This document shows positions 27,935 through 37,695 of a stretch of DNA of 64,000 nt, piece by piece. The translations under genes were made by a program, and so were the position numbers. How positions within the stretch are numbered: the stretch's first letter is position 1; the number at the start of each line of letters is the position of its first letter. This DNA comes from Kluyvera intermedia (GTDB lineage Bacteria; Pseudomonadota; Gammaproteobacteria; Enterobacterales; Enterobacteriaceae). The DNA lies in assembly GCF_034424175.1 (NCBI RefSeq), contig NZ_CP139986.1, positions 682,001 to 746,000 of the forward strand, written 5' to 3'. The notes under the pieces are model-generated. The model was not told the origin of the DNA. It was given only the letters and a program-made list of their open reading frames with translations, and did not search any database.

Positions 27935-27965
27935 AAAAAAAAAGCTCCCATCAGGGAGCTTTTTC
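27935..27965 (-). terminator. rpoD operon terminator
   Basis: AAAAAGCTCCC-tgat-GGGAGCTTTTT: on the minus strand the stem ends in T9. It is symmetrical enough to act in both directions. Confidence 0.9.
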
Positions 27966-27982
27966 ACGTTTTACCGGAGCGA

Positions 27983-29824
27983 TTAATCGTCCAGGAAGCT
28001 ACGCAGTACTTCAGAGCGGCTTGGGTGACGCAGTTTACGCAGCGCCTTCGCTTCGATCTGACGGATACGTTCGCGGGTAACGTCGAACTGTTTACCCACT
28101 TCTTCCAGCGTGTGGTCGGTGTTCATATCGATACCGAAACGCATACGCAGAACTTTCGCTTCACGCGCGGTGAGGCCAGCCAGAACGTCGTGCGTGGCGG
28201 CACGCAGGCTCTCGGTGGTCGCAGAGTCCAGCGGCAGCTCGAGGGTGGTATCCTCGATGAAATCACCCAGATGCGAATCTTCATCGTCGCCGATTGGCGT
28301 TTCCATGGAGATAGGCTCTTTGGCGATCTTCAGCACTTTACGGATCTTATCTTCCGGCATCAGCATACGTTCAGCCAGTTCTTCCGGCGTTGGCTCACGA
28401 CCCATTTCTTGCAGCATCTGGCGGGAGATACGGTTGAGCTTGTTGATGGTCTCAATCATATGCACCGGAATACGGATGGTGCGCGCCTGGTCTGCGATAG
28501 AACGGGTAATCGCCTGACGGATCCACCAGGTTGCATAGGTGGAGAACTTATAACCACGACGGTATTCAAACTTATCAACCGCTTTCATCAGGCCGATGTT
28601 ACCTTCCTGAATCAGGTCAAGGAACTGCAGACCGCGGTTGGTGTATTTCTTAGCGATAGAAATAACCAGACGTAAGTTCGCTTCAACCATCTCTTTTTTC
28701 GCACGGCGGGCTTTAGCTTCACCGATAGACATACGACGGTTGATGTCTTTTACCTGCTCAATGGTCAAGCCGGTTTCTTCTTCAATCTGACGCAGCTTCT
28801 GCAGACCACGCTGAACATCATCAGCCACATCGTGCAGTTTTTCAGACCACGGTTTGTTCATCGCGATAGCCGCGTTGAACCAGGTGTCGCTGGTTTCGTT
28901 GCCAGTGAACAACGTGATGAAGTTTTTCTTCGGCATTTTGCACTGTTCAACACACATCTTCATGATGATACGTTCCTGGGTACGCACGCGATCCATCATG
29001 ACGCGCATGCTGTTAACCAGGTAGTCGAACTGTTTAGGCACCAGACGGAACTGCTTGAAGACTTCAGACAGCTTCTGAATCTCTTCCTGGGCAGCGGCGT
29101 GGCTACGGCCCTTGGCTTTGATCGTATCGCGTGCTAATTCGTACTGAGTACGCAGCTCGGCGAATTTTTCACGTGCCAGCTCAGGGTCGATGCTGTTGTC
29201 ATCATCGCTATCGTCGTCTTCTTCTTCGTCTTCTTCTTCGTCGTCATCCATCTCTTCCTGAGACAGTTCAGAACCGACGTGCGTGGCGGTCGGTGCCATG
29301 TCTTCTTCGGCGTTTGGATCAACGAAGCCGGTGATAAGGTCAGAAAGACGAGCTTCTTCTGCTTCAACGCGATCGTACTGTTCCAGCAGATAAGTAATGG
29401 CTTCAGGGTATTCGGCAACTGAGCACTGAACCTGGTTTATCCCATCTTCAATACGCTTGGCGATGTCGATTTCGCCTTCACGGGTCAACAGTTCAACGGT
29501 ACCCATTTCACGCATGTACATGCGCACTGGGTCAGTGGTACGGCCGATTTCAGATTCCACGCTCGACAGAACCTGTGCAGCCGCTTCTTCTGCGTCTTCA
29601 TCAGTGTTGTTGGAGTTTTCAGCCAGCAACAGATCATCGGCATCCGGTGCTTCTTCCATCACCTGAATGCCCATGTCGTTGATCATTTGGATGATATCTT
29701 CGATCTGATCTGAGTCGACGATATCTTCCGGCAGATGGTCATTGACCTCGGCATAGGTCAGATAGCCTTGCTCCTTACCACGTTGGACAAGAAGCTTGAG
29801 CTGTGACTGCGGGTTTTGCTCCAT
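27983..29824 (-). CDS. rpoD: RNA polymerase sigma-70 factor RpoD
   Basis: The primary sigma factor, 613 residues as in E. coli. Region 1.1 covers about 1-80. A very acidic non-conserved insert is seen at about 185-215. Region 2 holds YATWWIRQAITRSIADQART (-10 recognition), region 3 follows, and region 4.2 holds the -35 HTH (LEEVGKQFDVTRERIRQIEA). It is the third gene of the rpsU-dnaG-rpoD macromolecular synthesis operon, 154 bases after dnaG. Confidence 0.98.
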   Translation of the reverse strand: MEQNPQSQLKLLVQRGKEQGYLTYAEVNDHLPEDIVDSDQIEDIIQMINDMGIQVMEEAPDADDLLLAENSNNTDEDAEEAAAQVLSSVESEIGRTTDPVRMYMREMGTVELLTREGEIDIAKRIEDGINQVQCSVAEYPEAITYLLEQYDRVEAEEARLSDLITGFVDPNAEEDMAPTATHVGSELSQEEMDDDEEEDEEEDDDSDDDNSIDPELAREKFAELRTQYELARDTIKAKGRSHAAAQEEIQKLSEVFKQFRLVPKQFDYLVNSMRVMMDRVRTQERIIMKMCVEQCKMPKKNFITLFTGNETSDTWFNAAIAMNKPWSEKLHDVADDVQRGLQKLRQIEEETGLTIEQVKDINRRMSIGEAKARRAKKEMVEANLRLVISIAKKYTNRGLQFLDLIQEGNIGLMKAVDKFEYRRGYKFSTYATWWIRQAITRSIADQARTIRIPVHMIETINKLNRISRQMLQEMGREPTPEELAERMLMPEDKIRKVLKIAKEPISMETPIGDDEDSHLGDFIEDTTLELPLDSATTESLRAATHDVLAGLTAREAKVLRMRFGIDMNTDHTLEEVGKQFDVTRERIRQIEAKALRKLRHPSRSEVLRSFLDD

Positions 29825-29978
29825 AAGACGGTATCCACACTTAATTCATTTGATTGGTGTCGGCCGGCGAACGAACCGCCGACATTTAGTGCGAGGGCTT
29901 ACTTATATTAATGCCGCTGCGCCTCGGTGCGGCTGTCGGGGGCTACCCGATAGGTATTCGGCAGTTAAGCCGTTAAAT

Positions 29979-31724
29979 TCATTTTTTGGCCAGTTCCTGG
30001 TTTAGCGTCCAGAGTTCCCGGCGTTCTTCGCTGCTTAAACCGTGTGTGCGATCGCGAGCTATCAACTCTTCTTGTCGCAGTACAAGCAACGAATCAAACA
30101 TATGGTTGAGCGAGTCGGTGAAGGTTTTTTCAGCGATATCCTTATCTGCTATATCGTCCCACATCGACAGTTTTTCAAGGGTTGCGGCTTCATTTGTTCC
30201 GCGATATTGCTCCAGCAGCTGTCCGGTCGTCAGACCCGGCTGGGATAAACAGGTATTCACCAGTTCGGTAAACAAGCCCAAACCCGGCATCTTTTTCGGA
30301 TCCAGCCCGACCAACGGTGGAACGCGCGGTGCGAGATCGGGGTTTTGTACCAGTAACCCTATCAGTATACGCATGGTCGTACGTTTTAGCTGTTGAGCCG
30401 GGCGCACGACGCCACTTTCTGCCTGTTTTGGCATTAAACGATCAAGTGCCGCATCATCAAAAATACCCAGCTTCAGACCCAAAGTCTGACGCAGCTGAAT
30501 TCGGTGCGCATCGCCCGGTACCTGACTAATGAGCGGTAACGCCAGCGCGGCAAGTTGGGTGCTGCCGTCCGGCGAGCTCAGGTCAACTTGCGGTATCAGG
30601 CTATTAAATAAGAATACAGAGAGCGGTTGTGCATGCTCCATCCGTGCTTCAAAAGCCTCTTTACCTTCTTTACGTACCAGCGTATCCGGGTCTTCACCGT
30701 CGGGCAGGAACATAAAGCGTAGCTGACGACCGTCAGTCATGTACGGCATTGCCGTTTCTAATGCGCGCCATGCGGCATCGCGTCCAGCGCGATCGCCGTC
30801 GTAACAGCAAATGACGTTGTTTGTCGCACGGAATAACATATGCATATGGTCAGCCGTGGTCGAAGTCCCCAGCGAGGCAACGGCATAATTGATACCGTAT
30901 TGCGCCAGGGCGACAACATCCATATACCCTTCGACAACCAGCAGGCGCGGTGGTTCAGCGTTGTGCTGCTGGGCTTCATAAAGGCCATATAGCTGACGGC
31001 CTTTATGGAAAATATCGGTTTCCGGGGAGTTCAGGTATTTCGGCGTATCGTTACCGAGTACGCGACCACCAAAACCAATTACCCGGCCTCGTTTGTCGCG
31101 AATCGGGAACATCACGCGATTGCGAAAACGGTCGTAGGTTCTTCCCTGGTCGTTGGTGACCAGCATTCCAGCATCGAGCAGCAGCTTTCTGTTGTCGACA
31201 TTACCGCCGAAACGTTTTAATGCGTTATCCCAGCCTGGTGGTGCAAAACCAATAGCAAAACTCTGGACAATTTCGGCGCTCAGGCCGCGTTGCTCCAGGT
31301 ACTGGCGTGCAGGCTCGGCGATGGGTTGGGCGAAAGATTGCTGATAAAACGCATTCAATCCGTCCATCAGCTGATAGAGATTTTGCCGCTGATGGCGCTC
31401 TATCTGGCTCAGACCCGTTCCGGCTTCATACGGCACATCAAGATTGTGCATGGCTGCCAGTTCTTCAACGGTTTCAACGAACTCGAGCTTGTCGTAGTTC
31501 ATTAAAAAGTCGATGGCATTGCCGTGCGCGCCGCAGCCGAAGCAGTGATAAAACTGCTTATCACCATTTACGGTGAAAGAGGGACTTTTCTCGTTATGGA
31601 AGGGACAGCACGCATGATAATTTTTGCCCTGCTTTTTGAGCTTCACCCGTGCATCGATCAGATCGATGATGTCAGTGCGAGCCAGCAGGTCACTAATAAA
31701 TACGCGTGGGATTCGTCCAGCCAT
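29979..31724 (-). CDS. dnaG: DNA primase DnaG
   Basis: The replication primase, 581 residues as in E. coli. The N-terminal zinc site is C40, H43, C61 and C64. The central TOPRIM polymerase domain includes LLVVEGYMDVVALA and CYDGDRAGRDAAWRAL. A C-terminal helicase-binding domain ends in ELWTLNQELAKK. It is the middle gene of the macromolecular synthesis operon. The 238-bp gap from rpsU holds a terminator and a degenerate ERIC element. Confidence 0.98.
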   Translation of the reverse strand: MAGRIPRVFISDLLARTDIIDLIDARVKLKKQGKNYHACCPFHNEKSPSFTVNGDKQFYHCFGCGAHGNAIDFLMNYDKLEFVETVEELAAMHNLDVPYEAGTGLSQIERHQRQNLYQLMDGLNAFYQQSFAQPIAEPARQYLEQRGLSAEIVQSFAIGFAPPGWDNALKRFGGNVDNRKLLLDAGMLVTNDQGRTYDRFRNRVMFPIRDKRGRVIGFGGRVLGNDTPKYLNSPETDIFHKGRQLYGLYEAQQHNAEPPRLLVVEGYMDVVALAQYGINYAVASLGTSTTADHMHMLFRATNNVICCYDGDRAGRDAAWRALETAMPYMTDGRQLRFMFLPDGEDPDTLVRKEGKEAFEARMEHAQPLSVFLFNSLIPQVDLSSPDGSTQLAALALPLISQVPGDAHRIQLRQTLGLKLGIFDDAALDRLMPKQAESGVVRPAQQLKRTTMRILIGLLVQNPDLAPRVPPLVGLDPKKMPGLGLFTELVNTCLSQPGLTTGQLLEQYRGTNEAATLEKLSMWDDIADKDIAEKTFTDSLNHMFDSLLVLRQEELIARDRTHGLSSEERRELWTLNQELAKK

Positions 31725-31739
31725 AGGCCCCGTTTATTT

Positions 31740-31862
31740 TCACTTCATCCTTCAAACTGTCTCTGCGTTGGCCGCGTTCGTTCACCCCTGTCACTTACTT
31801 ATGTAAGCTCCGGGGATTCACTCACTTGCCGCCTTGATACAGTATGAATGACTTTGTGTAAA
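31740..31862. repeat. degenerate ERIC element between rpsU and dnaG
   Basis: Core ctgtcacttacttatgtaag and ctccggggattcactcactt followed by gccgcctt match the ERIC consensus, with worn ends (ttcatccttcaaactg on the left). It lies inside the operon, in the leader of dnaG. Confidence 0.85.
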
Positions 31863-31875
31863 TACTGATTTATAA

Positions 31876-31915
31876 ACGAAAACAAGCCGCGCATTCCTTT
31901 CGGAAGCACGGCCTT
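31876..31915 (-). terminator. partial terminator after rpsU
   Basis: On the minus strand AAGGCCGTGC-ttccgaaaggaat-GCGCGGCTT is followed by GTTTTCGT. An internal terminator here in E. coli sets the high rpsU to low dnaG ratio. Confidence 0.8.
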
Positions 31916-31962
31916 GCAACTACAACTCAGTCTGACAATTGAGAGCGTGTGCTCTCAAGAGA

Positions 31963-32217
<255 letters not shown>

Positions 32218-32413
32218 TCAACGCCAGCTTATTTCAAAATGGTGCGGAATTTTACTACAACCGTTGCTGCTTTGTAAAGCACCGACGCTCTTTTGAAAGG
32301 GACTTTTTAAGGTTGAGAAGTATACACGAACTCGACGCCTGAAGTGAGCAAAGTTTTACATCTAAGGTCAGAGATCCTACACTGCGCGGTACTGAAACGA
32401 GGTAAATGTAGCC

Positions 32414-33427
32414 ATGCGTGTACTGGGAATTGAAACATCCTGCGATGAAACCGGCATCGCAATTTATGACGACGAAAAAGGGCTGTTAGCCAACCAACTG
32501 TATAGTCAGGTGAAATTACACGCTGACTACGGTGGCGTGGTGCCTGAGTTAGCCTCGCGCGATCATGTGCGCAAAACGGTTCCGCTGATTCAGGCTGCGT
32601 TAAAAGAAGCCAGCCTGACGGCAAAAGATATCGATGCGGTGGCGTATACCGCAGGCCCGGGTCTGGTCGGTGCATTGTTAGTTGGCGCAACGGTCGGTCG
32701 CTCTTTGGCGTTCGCGTGGAACGTACCGGCGATACCTGTGCATCATATGGAAGGGCATCTGCTGGCGCCCATGCTGGAAGATAATCCGCCAGAATACCCG
32801 TTTGTAGCGCTGCTGGTCTCCGGCGGTCACACACAGTTGATTAGCGTGACGGGCATTGGCCAATACACGCTGCTGGGTGAATCTATTGATGATGCAGCTG
32901 GTGAAGCTTTTGATAAAACGGCGAAACTGCTGGGTCTGGATTATCCGGGCGGGCCGCTGCTGTCGAAAATGGCCTCTCAGGGTACGGAAGGCCGCTTTGT
33001 CTTCCCACGCCCAATGACCGATCGTCCGGGGCTGGATTTCAGTTTCTCTGGCCTGAAAACGTTCGCTGCTAATACTATTCGCAACAACGATAACGACGCT
33101 CAAACTCGCGCCGATATTGCTCGTGCGTTTGAAGATGCGGTGGTGGATACACTGATGATCAAGTGCAAGCGCGCGCTGGATCAAACCGGATTTAAACGCC
33201 TGGTGATGGCGGGGGGCGTGAGTGCCAACCGTACGCTGCGCGCTAAACTCGCGGATATGATGCAAAAGCGTCGTGGCGAAGTGTTTTATGCGCGCCCGGA
33301 ATTCTGTACCGATAATGGTGCGATGATTGCTTATGCGGGCATGGTGCGCTTGAAAACGGGTGCTAGCGACTCACTGGGCGTGACCGTTCGTCCGCGCTGG
33401 CCGCTGGCAGAATTGCCGGCTGCCTGA
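32414..33427 (+). CDS. tsaD: tRNA t6A37 threonylcarbamoyltransferase TsaD
   Basis: The catalytic subunit that, with TsaB and TsaE, transfers threonylcarbamoyl to A37 of ANN-reading tRNAs. It has 337 residues in the Kae1/ASKHA fold, starting MRVLGIETSCDETGIAIYDD. Metal-binding H111 and H115 lie in HHMEGH, and LVSGGHTQL and MAGGVSANRTLR are further family motifs. GAGGTAAATG precedes the ATG. It is divergent from rpsU, the usual enteric arrangement. Confidence 0.97.
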   Translation: MRVLGIETSCDETGIAIYDDEKGLLANQLYSQVKLHADYGGVVPELASRDHVRKTVPLIQAALKEASLTAKDIDAVAYTAGPGLVGALLVGATVGRSLAFAWNVPAIPVHHMEGHLLAPMLEDNPPEYPFVALLVSGGHTQLISVTGIGQYTLLGESIDDAAGEAFDKTAKLLGLDYPGGPLLSKMASQGTEGRFVFPRPMTDRPGLDFSFSGLKTFAANTIRNNDNDAQTRADIARAFEDAVVDTLMIKCKRALDQTGFKRLVMAGGVSANRTLRAKLADMMQKRRGEVFYARPEFCTDNGAMIAYAGMVRLKTGASDSLGVTVRPRWPLAELPAA

Positions 33428-33442
33428 TTGTTTTCACTTTCC

Positions 33443-33508
33443 CGGGGGCGGCGTAAACGCCTTGCCCGGGCTACAAACCCCGGCAGAGCGCAGCGACGCC
33501 GGGGGCAA
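33443..33508. repeat. REP-type palindrome between tsaD and plsY
   Basis: cccgggggcggcgtaaacgc, ttgcccgggcta and ccccggcagagcgcagcgac form GC-rich paired arms between convergent genes. Confidence 0.75.
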
Positions 33509-33524
33509 TACTCTAACCCTTCAG

Positions 33525-34142
33525 CTACTCTTCGTCTTTGCGCTTACGCTTCTTAAACCGCACCCAGATTTTAGTCTCCTGACGTCGCCACAGACGTTGA
33601 ATATTGTCATGATGGCGCAGCAAAATCAGGCATGAGAGCATGGAAACCGGGAAGGTATATTGGGGTTTGAACCACCAGACGTAAAACGGCGCAACTAGCG
33701 CGCTGACGATAGCTCCCAGTGAGGAATAGCCGCTGAGTAAGATCGTGAGCACCCAGGTGCCGGCCATCACGCCGGTCAAATCGAGGCCAATAGGCGCAAT
33801 CGCACCAAAGGCAGTGGCCACACCTTTCCCGCCATGGAAACGGAAAAATACCGGCCAGATATGGCCCAGACAGGCTGCAATCGCCACAAGGCCCAGCCAG
33901 AATGGTGACAAACCAAGGGCGTAAGCTCCCCAGACGGGCAGCATCCCTTTCAGGACGTCGAAAATCAGTACGGTCAGGGCAGCGCCTTTACCGCCAATAC
34001 GTAATACGTTAGTGGCCCCGGGATTACCGGAACCACAATTGCGAGGGTCGGGTAACCCTGCGATGCGGCAGACCAGAATGGCGCTGGAAATCGAGCCGCA
34101 AAGGTAGGCAAGGAGAATCATTCCAGGCTCGATTGCACTCAT
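33525..34142 (-). CDS. plsY: glycerol-3-phosphate acyltransferase PlsY
   Basis: An inner membrane enzyme of 205 residues that uses acyl phosphate to acylate glycerol-3-phosphate. Five hydrophobic segments and the conserved motifs are seen: GSISSAILVCRIAGLPDPRN, GSGNPGATNVLR, and FHGGKGVATAFG. A basic cytoplasmic tail follows. The start MSAIEPGMILLAYLCGS agrees with the enteric form. Divergent from folB. Confidence 0.95.
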   Translation of the reverse strand: MSAIEPGMILLAYLCGSISSAILVCRIAGLPDPRNCGSGNPGATNVLRIGGKGAALTVLIFDVLKGMLPVWGAYALGLSPFWLGLVAIAACLGHIWPVFFRFHGGKGVATAFGAIAPIGLDLTGVMAGTWVLTILLSGYSSLGAIVSALVAPFYVWWFKPQYTFPVSMLSCLILLRHHDNIQRLWRRQETKIWVRFKKRKRKDEE

Positions 34143-34249
34143 AACGCTGTTCCATTTTGAAAATGTCGAAGTATTCTCTGCATCTGTGGATAATACGCAT
34201 AATTCGCCGGAAGTGGTATCCGGTTTAGCCTAAAACCAAGCAGGTCGTG

Positions 34250-34609
34250 ATGGATATTGTATTTATAGAGCAACTTTCGGTAATCACCACTATCGGTGTT
34301 TATGACTGGGAACAAACTATTGAGCAGAAGCTGGTGTTCGATATCGAATTAGGCTGGGATAACCGCAAAGCCGCTGCCAGCGATAATGTGGAAGACTGCC
34401 TAAGCTATGCCGATATCAGTGAAGCCGTGGTTAAGCATGTGGAAGGCAGCCGTTTTGCGCTGGTTGAACGCGTAGCGGAAGAGCTGGCTGAGCTGTTAAT
34501 GTCGCGCTTTAATTCACCGTGGGTACGCATCAAGGTCAGTAAACCCGGTGCGGTTGCGCGGGCGACAAACGTCGGTGTCATCATCGAGCGTGGCCATAAT
34601 CCGAAATAA
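34250..34609 (+). CDS. folB: dihydroneopterin aldolase FolB
   Basis: Folate biosynthesis enzyme of 119 residues converting dihydroneopterin to 6-hydroxymethyl-dihydropterin. Characteristic segments are IGVYDWEQ at the N-terminus, SYADISEAVV and WVRIKVSKPGAV with the family lysine. The ATG at 34250 follows CAGGTCGTG; a GTG one codon earlier is too close to the AGG to be the better start. It is followed by uppP in the same direction. Confidence 0.95.
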   Translation: MDIVFIEQLSVITTIGVYDWEQTIEQKLVFDIELGWDNRKAAASDNVEDCLSYADISEAVVKHVEGSRFALVERVAEELAELLMSRFNSPWVRIKVSKPGAVARATNVGVIIERGHNPK

Positions 34610-34700
34610 AATATTTAGTGGTCATATAAGTTAAACCAAAGTGATTTATACCGGTCATAGTGCCGGGTTTATTTTATTGTTTACTTTTAAGGGTTTATTA

Positions 34701-35522
34701 ATGAGCGATATACACTCGCTGCTGGTCGCAGCCATTCTGGGTGTGGTCGAGGGATTGACGGAGTTTCTGCCTGTCTCCAGCACCGGTCATATGATTATTG
34801 TCGGCCATTTGCTGGGATTTGAAGGAGAAACGGCGAAAACTTTTGAGGTGGTAATCCAGTTGGGTTCAATCCTGGCGGTTGTGGTGATGTTCTGGCGTCG
34901 TCTGTTTAGCCTGATAGGTATTCACTTTGGTCGCCCGCCGATCCATGAAGGTGAAGGTTCTGGTCGATTGTCGCTTATCCATATTCTATTGGGGATGATC
35001 CCGGCGGTGGTGCTGGGTCTGGTGTTCCACGATACGATTAAATCGCTCTTTAACCCGATAAACGTGATGTATGCCCTGGTGGTCGGCGGCCTGTTGCTGA
35101 TTGCCGCAGAATGCCTGAAACCCAAAATACCGCGCGCGGTCGGGGTTGACGATATGACCTATCGTCAGGCGTTTATGATTGGTTGTTTCCAGTGTCTGGC
35201 ACTGTGGCCGGGCTTCTCTCGTTCAGGGGCTACCATCTCAGGCGGCATGCTGATGGGCGTGAGTCGTTATGCGGCCTCTGAGTTTTCTTTCCTGCTGGCA
35301 GTGCCGATGATGATGGGCGCCACGGCTCTTGATCTCTATAAGAGCTGGCACTTCCTGACCGTTGGCGATATTCCAATGTTTGCCGTAGGCTTTGTGATGG
35401 CCTTCCTTGTCGCGCTGGTGGCCATCAAAACCTTCCTGAAGCTGATTAAACGTATCTCGTTTATTCCGTTCGCTATCTATCGCTTTATCGTGGCGGCAGC
35501 GGTTTACGTGGTCTTCTTCTGA
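34701..35522 (+). CDS. uppP: undecaprenyl-diphosphatase UppP (BacA)
   Basis: Recycles the C55 lipid carrier at the inner membrane. 273 residues, E. coli length. The (E/Q)xxxE motif (E17, E21) and PVSSTGH (S26, S27, H30) are intact, as is PGFSRSGATIS with R174. The ATG at 34701 gives the family N-terminus; an in-frame start at 34641 would add residues that read as leader sequence. A hairpin just past the stop may terminate it inside the cca 3' end. Confidence 0.96.
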   Translation: MSDIHSLLVAAILGVVEGLTEFLPVSSTGHMIIVGHLLGFEGETAKTFEVVIQLGSILAVVVMFWRRLFSLIGIHFGRPPIHEGEGSGRLSLIHILLGMIPAVVLGLVFHDTIKSLFNPINVMYALVVGGLLLIAAECLKPKIPRAVGVDDMTYRQAFMIGCFQCLALWPGFSRSGATISGGMLMGVSRYAASEFSFLLAVPMMMGATALDLYKSWHFLTVGDIPMFAVGFVMAFLVALVAIKTFLKLIKRISFIPFAIYRFIVAAAVYVVFF

Positions 35523-35528
35523 TGATTT

Positions 35529-35562
35529 GCCCTCAGTCTTTCGGCTGGGGGCAACGTTTTTC
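35529..35562 (+). terminator. candidate uppP terminator inside the cca 3' end
   Basis: GCCCTCAG-tctttcgg-CTGGGGGC (8 pairs, one G-T) is followed by AACGTTTTT. It lies within the last codons of the convergent cca. Confidence 0.6.
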
Positions 35563-36774
35563 CTTCCAGTCAGCGACTGCTTTAATTCGACGTCGCGTCA
35601 ACTCTTCGCGGATCTCCGGGCCTTTAAATCCGGCTTCGATAACCTCTTTATTGCCCACTCCCCGCGCAACTTCCCATGCCTCGCGCAGCAATCGACCTTG
35701 CGGGTAGTCGCTGGCTTCAAAATGAGTCCGCCCGCGCACATCCGCTTCACTGGTTAGCGCAATTTGCTCTACCCGCTGTGGCTTGCGCCAGGCGTCAATA
35801 GAGTCAAATAGCTTGATCAGGGTTTTCGGTTGCAGGATGGGCAACGTGTGGATGAGATCGTGGAATTCGGCAACCAGTTTCGCAAGATCACGCATTTCAT
35901 TGGGGACCTTCAGGCGTTGGCTCAATCGCTCGACCAGCTTCACGCCAGCCGGGCCGTGGCCGTGGTGGCGAGGCCAGAATTCTTTAGGCGTGAGTCCTTT
36001 ACCTAAATCATGACACAACGTTGCAAAGCGTACGTCGAGTTCGGGGCTGAGCATGGCCGCCATGGTAAGCGTCATCAGCGTATGGACGCCGGTATCAATT
36101 TCCGGGTGCCATTTTGCCGGTGCGGGAACCCCAAACAGTACATCGATTTCCGGGAACAGAACTTTTAGTGCACCGCAGTCGCGCAGCGTCTGGAAAAACA
36201 CCTGTGGGTTGCGGGTGCCAAGGGCACTTTCCGTCTCTTTCCATACGCGTTCTGGGGTCAGATGCGCCAGTTCGCCAGCGTCCGTCATCTCACGCATTAA
36301 CGCCAGGGTTTCATCGGCAATGCGAAAGCTTAAATGCGCGTAGCGGGCGGCAAAACGCGCCACGCGCAGCACGCGCAGAGGGTCTTCGCCAAAGGCTGGG
36401 GAAACATGGCGCAGAATGCGCTGCTGGAGGTCGTGGCGCCCACCGTATGGATCGATAAGAGAACCGTCGGCATCTTGCGCCATCGCGTTGACGGTTAAGT
36501 CCCGCCGCAGCAGATCTTGCTCGAGCGTCACGTCAGGAGCCGCATAGCAGGTAAAACCGGTATACCCGGAACCTGACTTACGTTCGGTGCGGGCAAGGGC
36601 GTACTCTTCGTGGCTATCGGGATGCAGGAAGACTGGGAAATCGCGGCCTACCTGCTGGTAACCCGCGTCAAGCATTTGCTGGGGCGTCGCGCCGACCACC
36701 ACCCAATCTCTGTCTTTAATCGGGAGACCTAATAAAGCATCCCGAACTGCACCGCCGACCAGATAACTCTTCAC
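35533..36774 (-). CDS. cca: multifunctional CCA-adding tRNA nucleotidyltransferase Cca
   Basis: Adds and repairs CCA on tRNA 3' ends. 413 residues. The class-II nucleotidyltransferase head has GGAVRDALLG and the catalytic D21 and D23 in KDRDW. The C-terminal HD phosphohydrolase domain has HTLMTLTMAA and CHDLGKG, as in the E. coli-type enzyme. It faces uppP tail to tail with an 11-base gap. Confidence 0.97.
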   Translation of the reverse strand: MKSYLVGGAVRDALLGLPIKDRDWVVVGATPQQMLDAGYQQVGRDFPVFLHPDSHEEYALARTERKSGSGYTGFTCYAAPDVTLEQDLLRRDLTVNAMAQDADGSLIDPYGGRHDLQQRILRHVSPAFGEDPLRVLRVARFAARYAHLSFRIADETLALMREMTDAGELAHLTPERVWKETESALGTRNPQVFFQTLRDCGALKVLFPEIDVLFGVPAPAKWHPEIDTGVHTLMTLTMAAMLSPELDVRFATLCHDLGKGLTPKEFWPRHHGHGPAGVKLVERLSQRLKVPNEMRDLAKLVAEFHDLIHTLPILQPKTLIKLFDSIDAWRKPQRVEQIALTSEADVRGRTHFEASDYPQGRLLREAWEVARGVGNKEVIEAGFKGPEIREELTRRRIKAVADWKEKRCPQPKD

Positions 36775-36839
36775 GCCACGCCTCTCCTCATCATTTTCTT
36801 TGAGATAATACGAAAGAAGTCGATTGAAGGCGAGTTAGC

Positions 36840-37460
36840 TTAGTTCATCCAGCGATCTTTACGCTTACGGCTTGGAATGATGTGCGGTAAGACCAGGCCG
36901 AGAAGCAGACCCATTCCCAGCACGCCGCCGCCATACATGAACCACTGCATAATGATGGTGCGCTGTTTGTCATCCAGTTGTAGGTTAGCAGCACTCACTT
37001 TTTTCTGCGCGACGATAAGCTCATTCTTCAGCTTCTGGTTTTCGTTTTTCAAACCATTAATCACGCTATCGCTCTGAGCGACCTTTTTCTGCATTTCTGC
37101 AGTGCGCTGGTTCCAGGTTCCGTCGATGTTATTGAGCTTGTCGGTCAGGGTTTTGACCTGATTTTCCAGATCGGGCACACGAGTACGCAGGCTCGGCGTG
37201 GCGGTCAGCTCTTTAAGCGGGATCCACGCGGTACGACCATTGCTGTCGCGCACCTGGCCGTATTGTGTACTGTCGTTGCTCTGCAGCAGGGTCACTTCTT
37301 CACCGGCGTTCAGTGAACCTGCCAGACGGTAGTTATCGCCCGGGCCGCTACGTACCCAGGTGTTCAATTCGTCGGAAACGTAACGCTTTTCATCAGCATG
37401 AGCCAGAGTGGAAGCGGTAAGTGTCAGTAAAGTAATGGCAATTAAGCGTAATTTTGGCAT
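36840..37460 (-). CDS. ygiM: SH3b-domain membrane protein YgiM
   Basis: A 206-residue envelope protein. Signal peptide at 1-22 (ending STLAHA), then a bacterial SH3 domain (about 25-90, with LNTWVRSGPGDNYRLAGSL), a coiled coil (about 95-165), and a C-terminal membrane helix followed by the basic tail PSRKRKDRWMN. The ATG at 37460 gives the signal peptide; an in-frame start at 37604 is unsupported. It lies upstream of cca on the same strand. Function is unknown. Confidence 0.92.
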   Translation of the reverse strand: MPKLRLIAITLLTLTASTLAHADEKRYVSDELNTWVRSGPGDNYRLAGSLNAGEEVTLLQSNDSTQYGQVRDSNGRTAWIPLKELTATPSLRTRVPDLENQVKTLTDKLNNIDGTWNQRTAEMQKKVAQSDSVINGLKNENQKLKNELIVAQKKVSAANLQLDDKQRTIIMQWFMYGGGVLGMGLLLGLVLPHIIPSRKRKDRWMN

Positions 37461-37695
37461 CAGATCATCGTTTTTGTCATAAAAGTGGAACGATAGTAGT
37501 GGCAACAGTCTGACGACGCAAAGCATTCTGCGGCAATCGGAATCCTCCAGGAGGAAAAAAACGGCGTCAGCGTGTTGCCTGACAAATTGCGCATTGCATG
37601 GCAATTTGTCGCAAAATACTATCTACTGACAAAAAGAATACCTATAAGTTCGCCAGATGGGTATTTCCAGGTAACGAAACCACAAGAATTCAATC

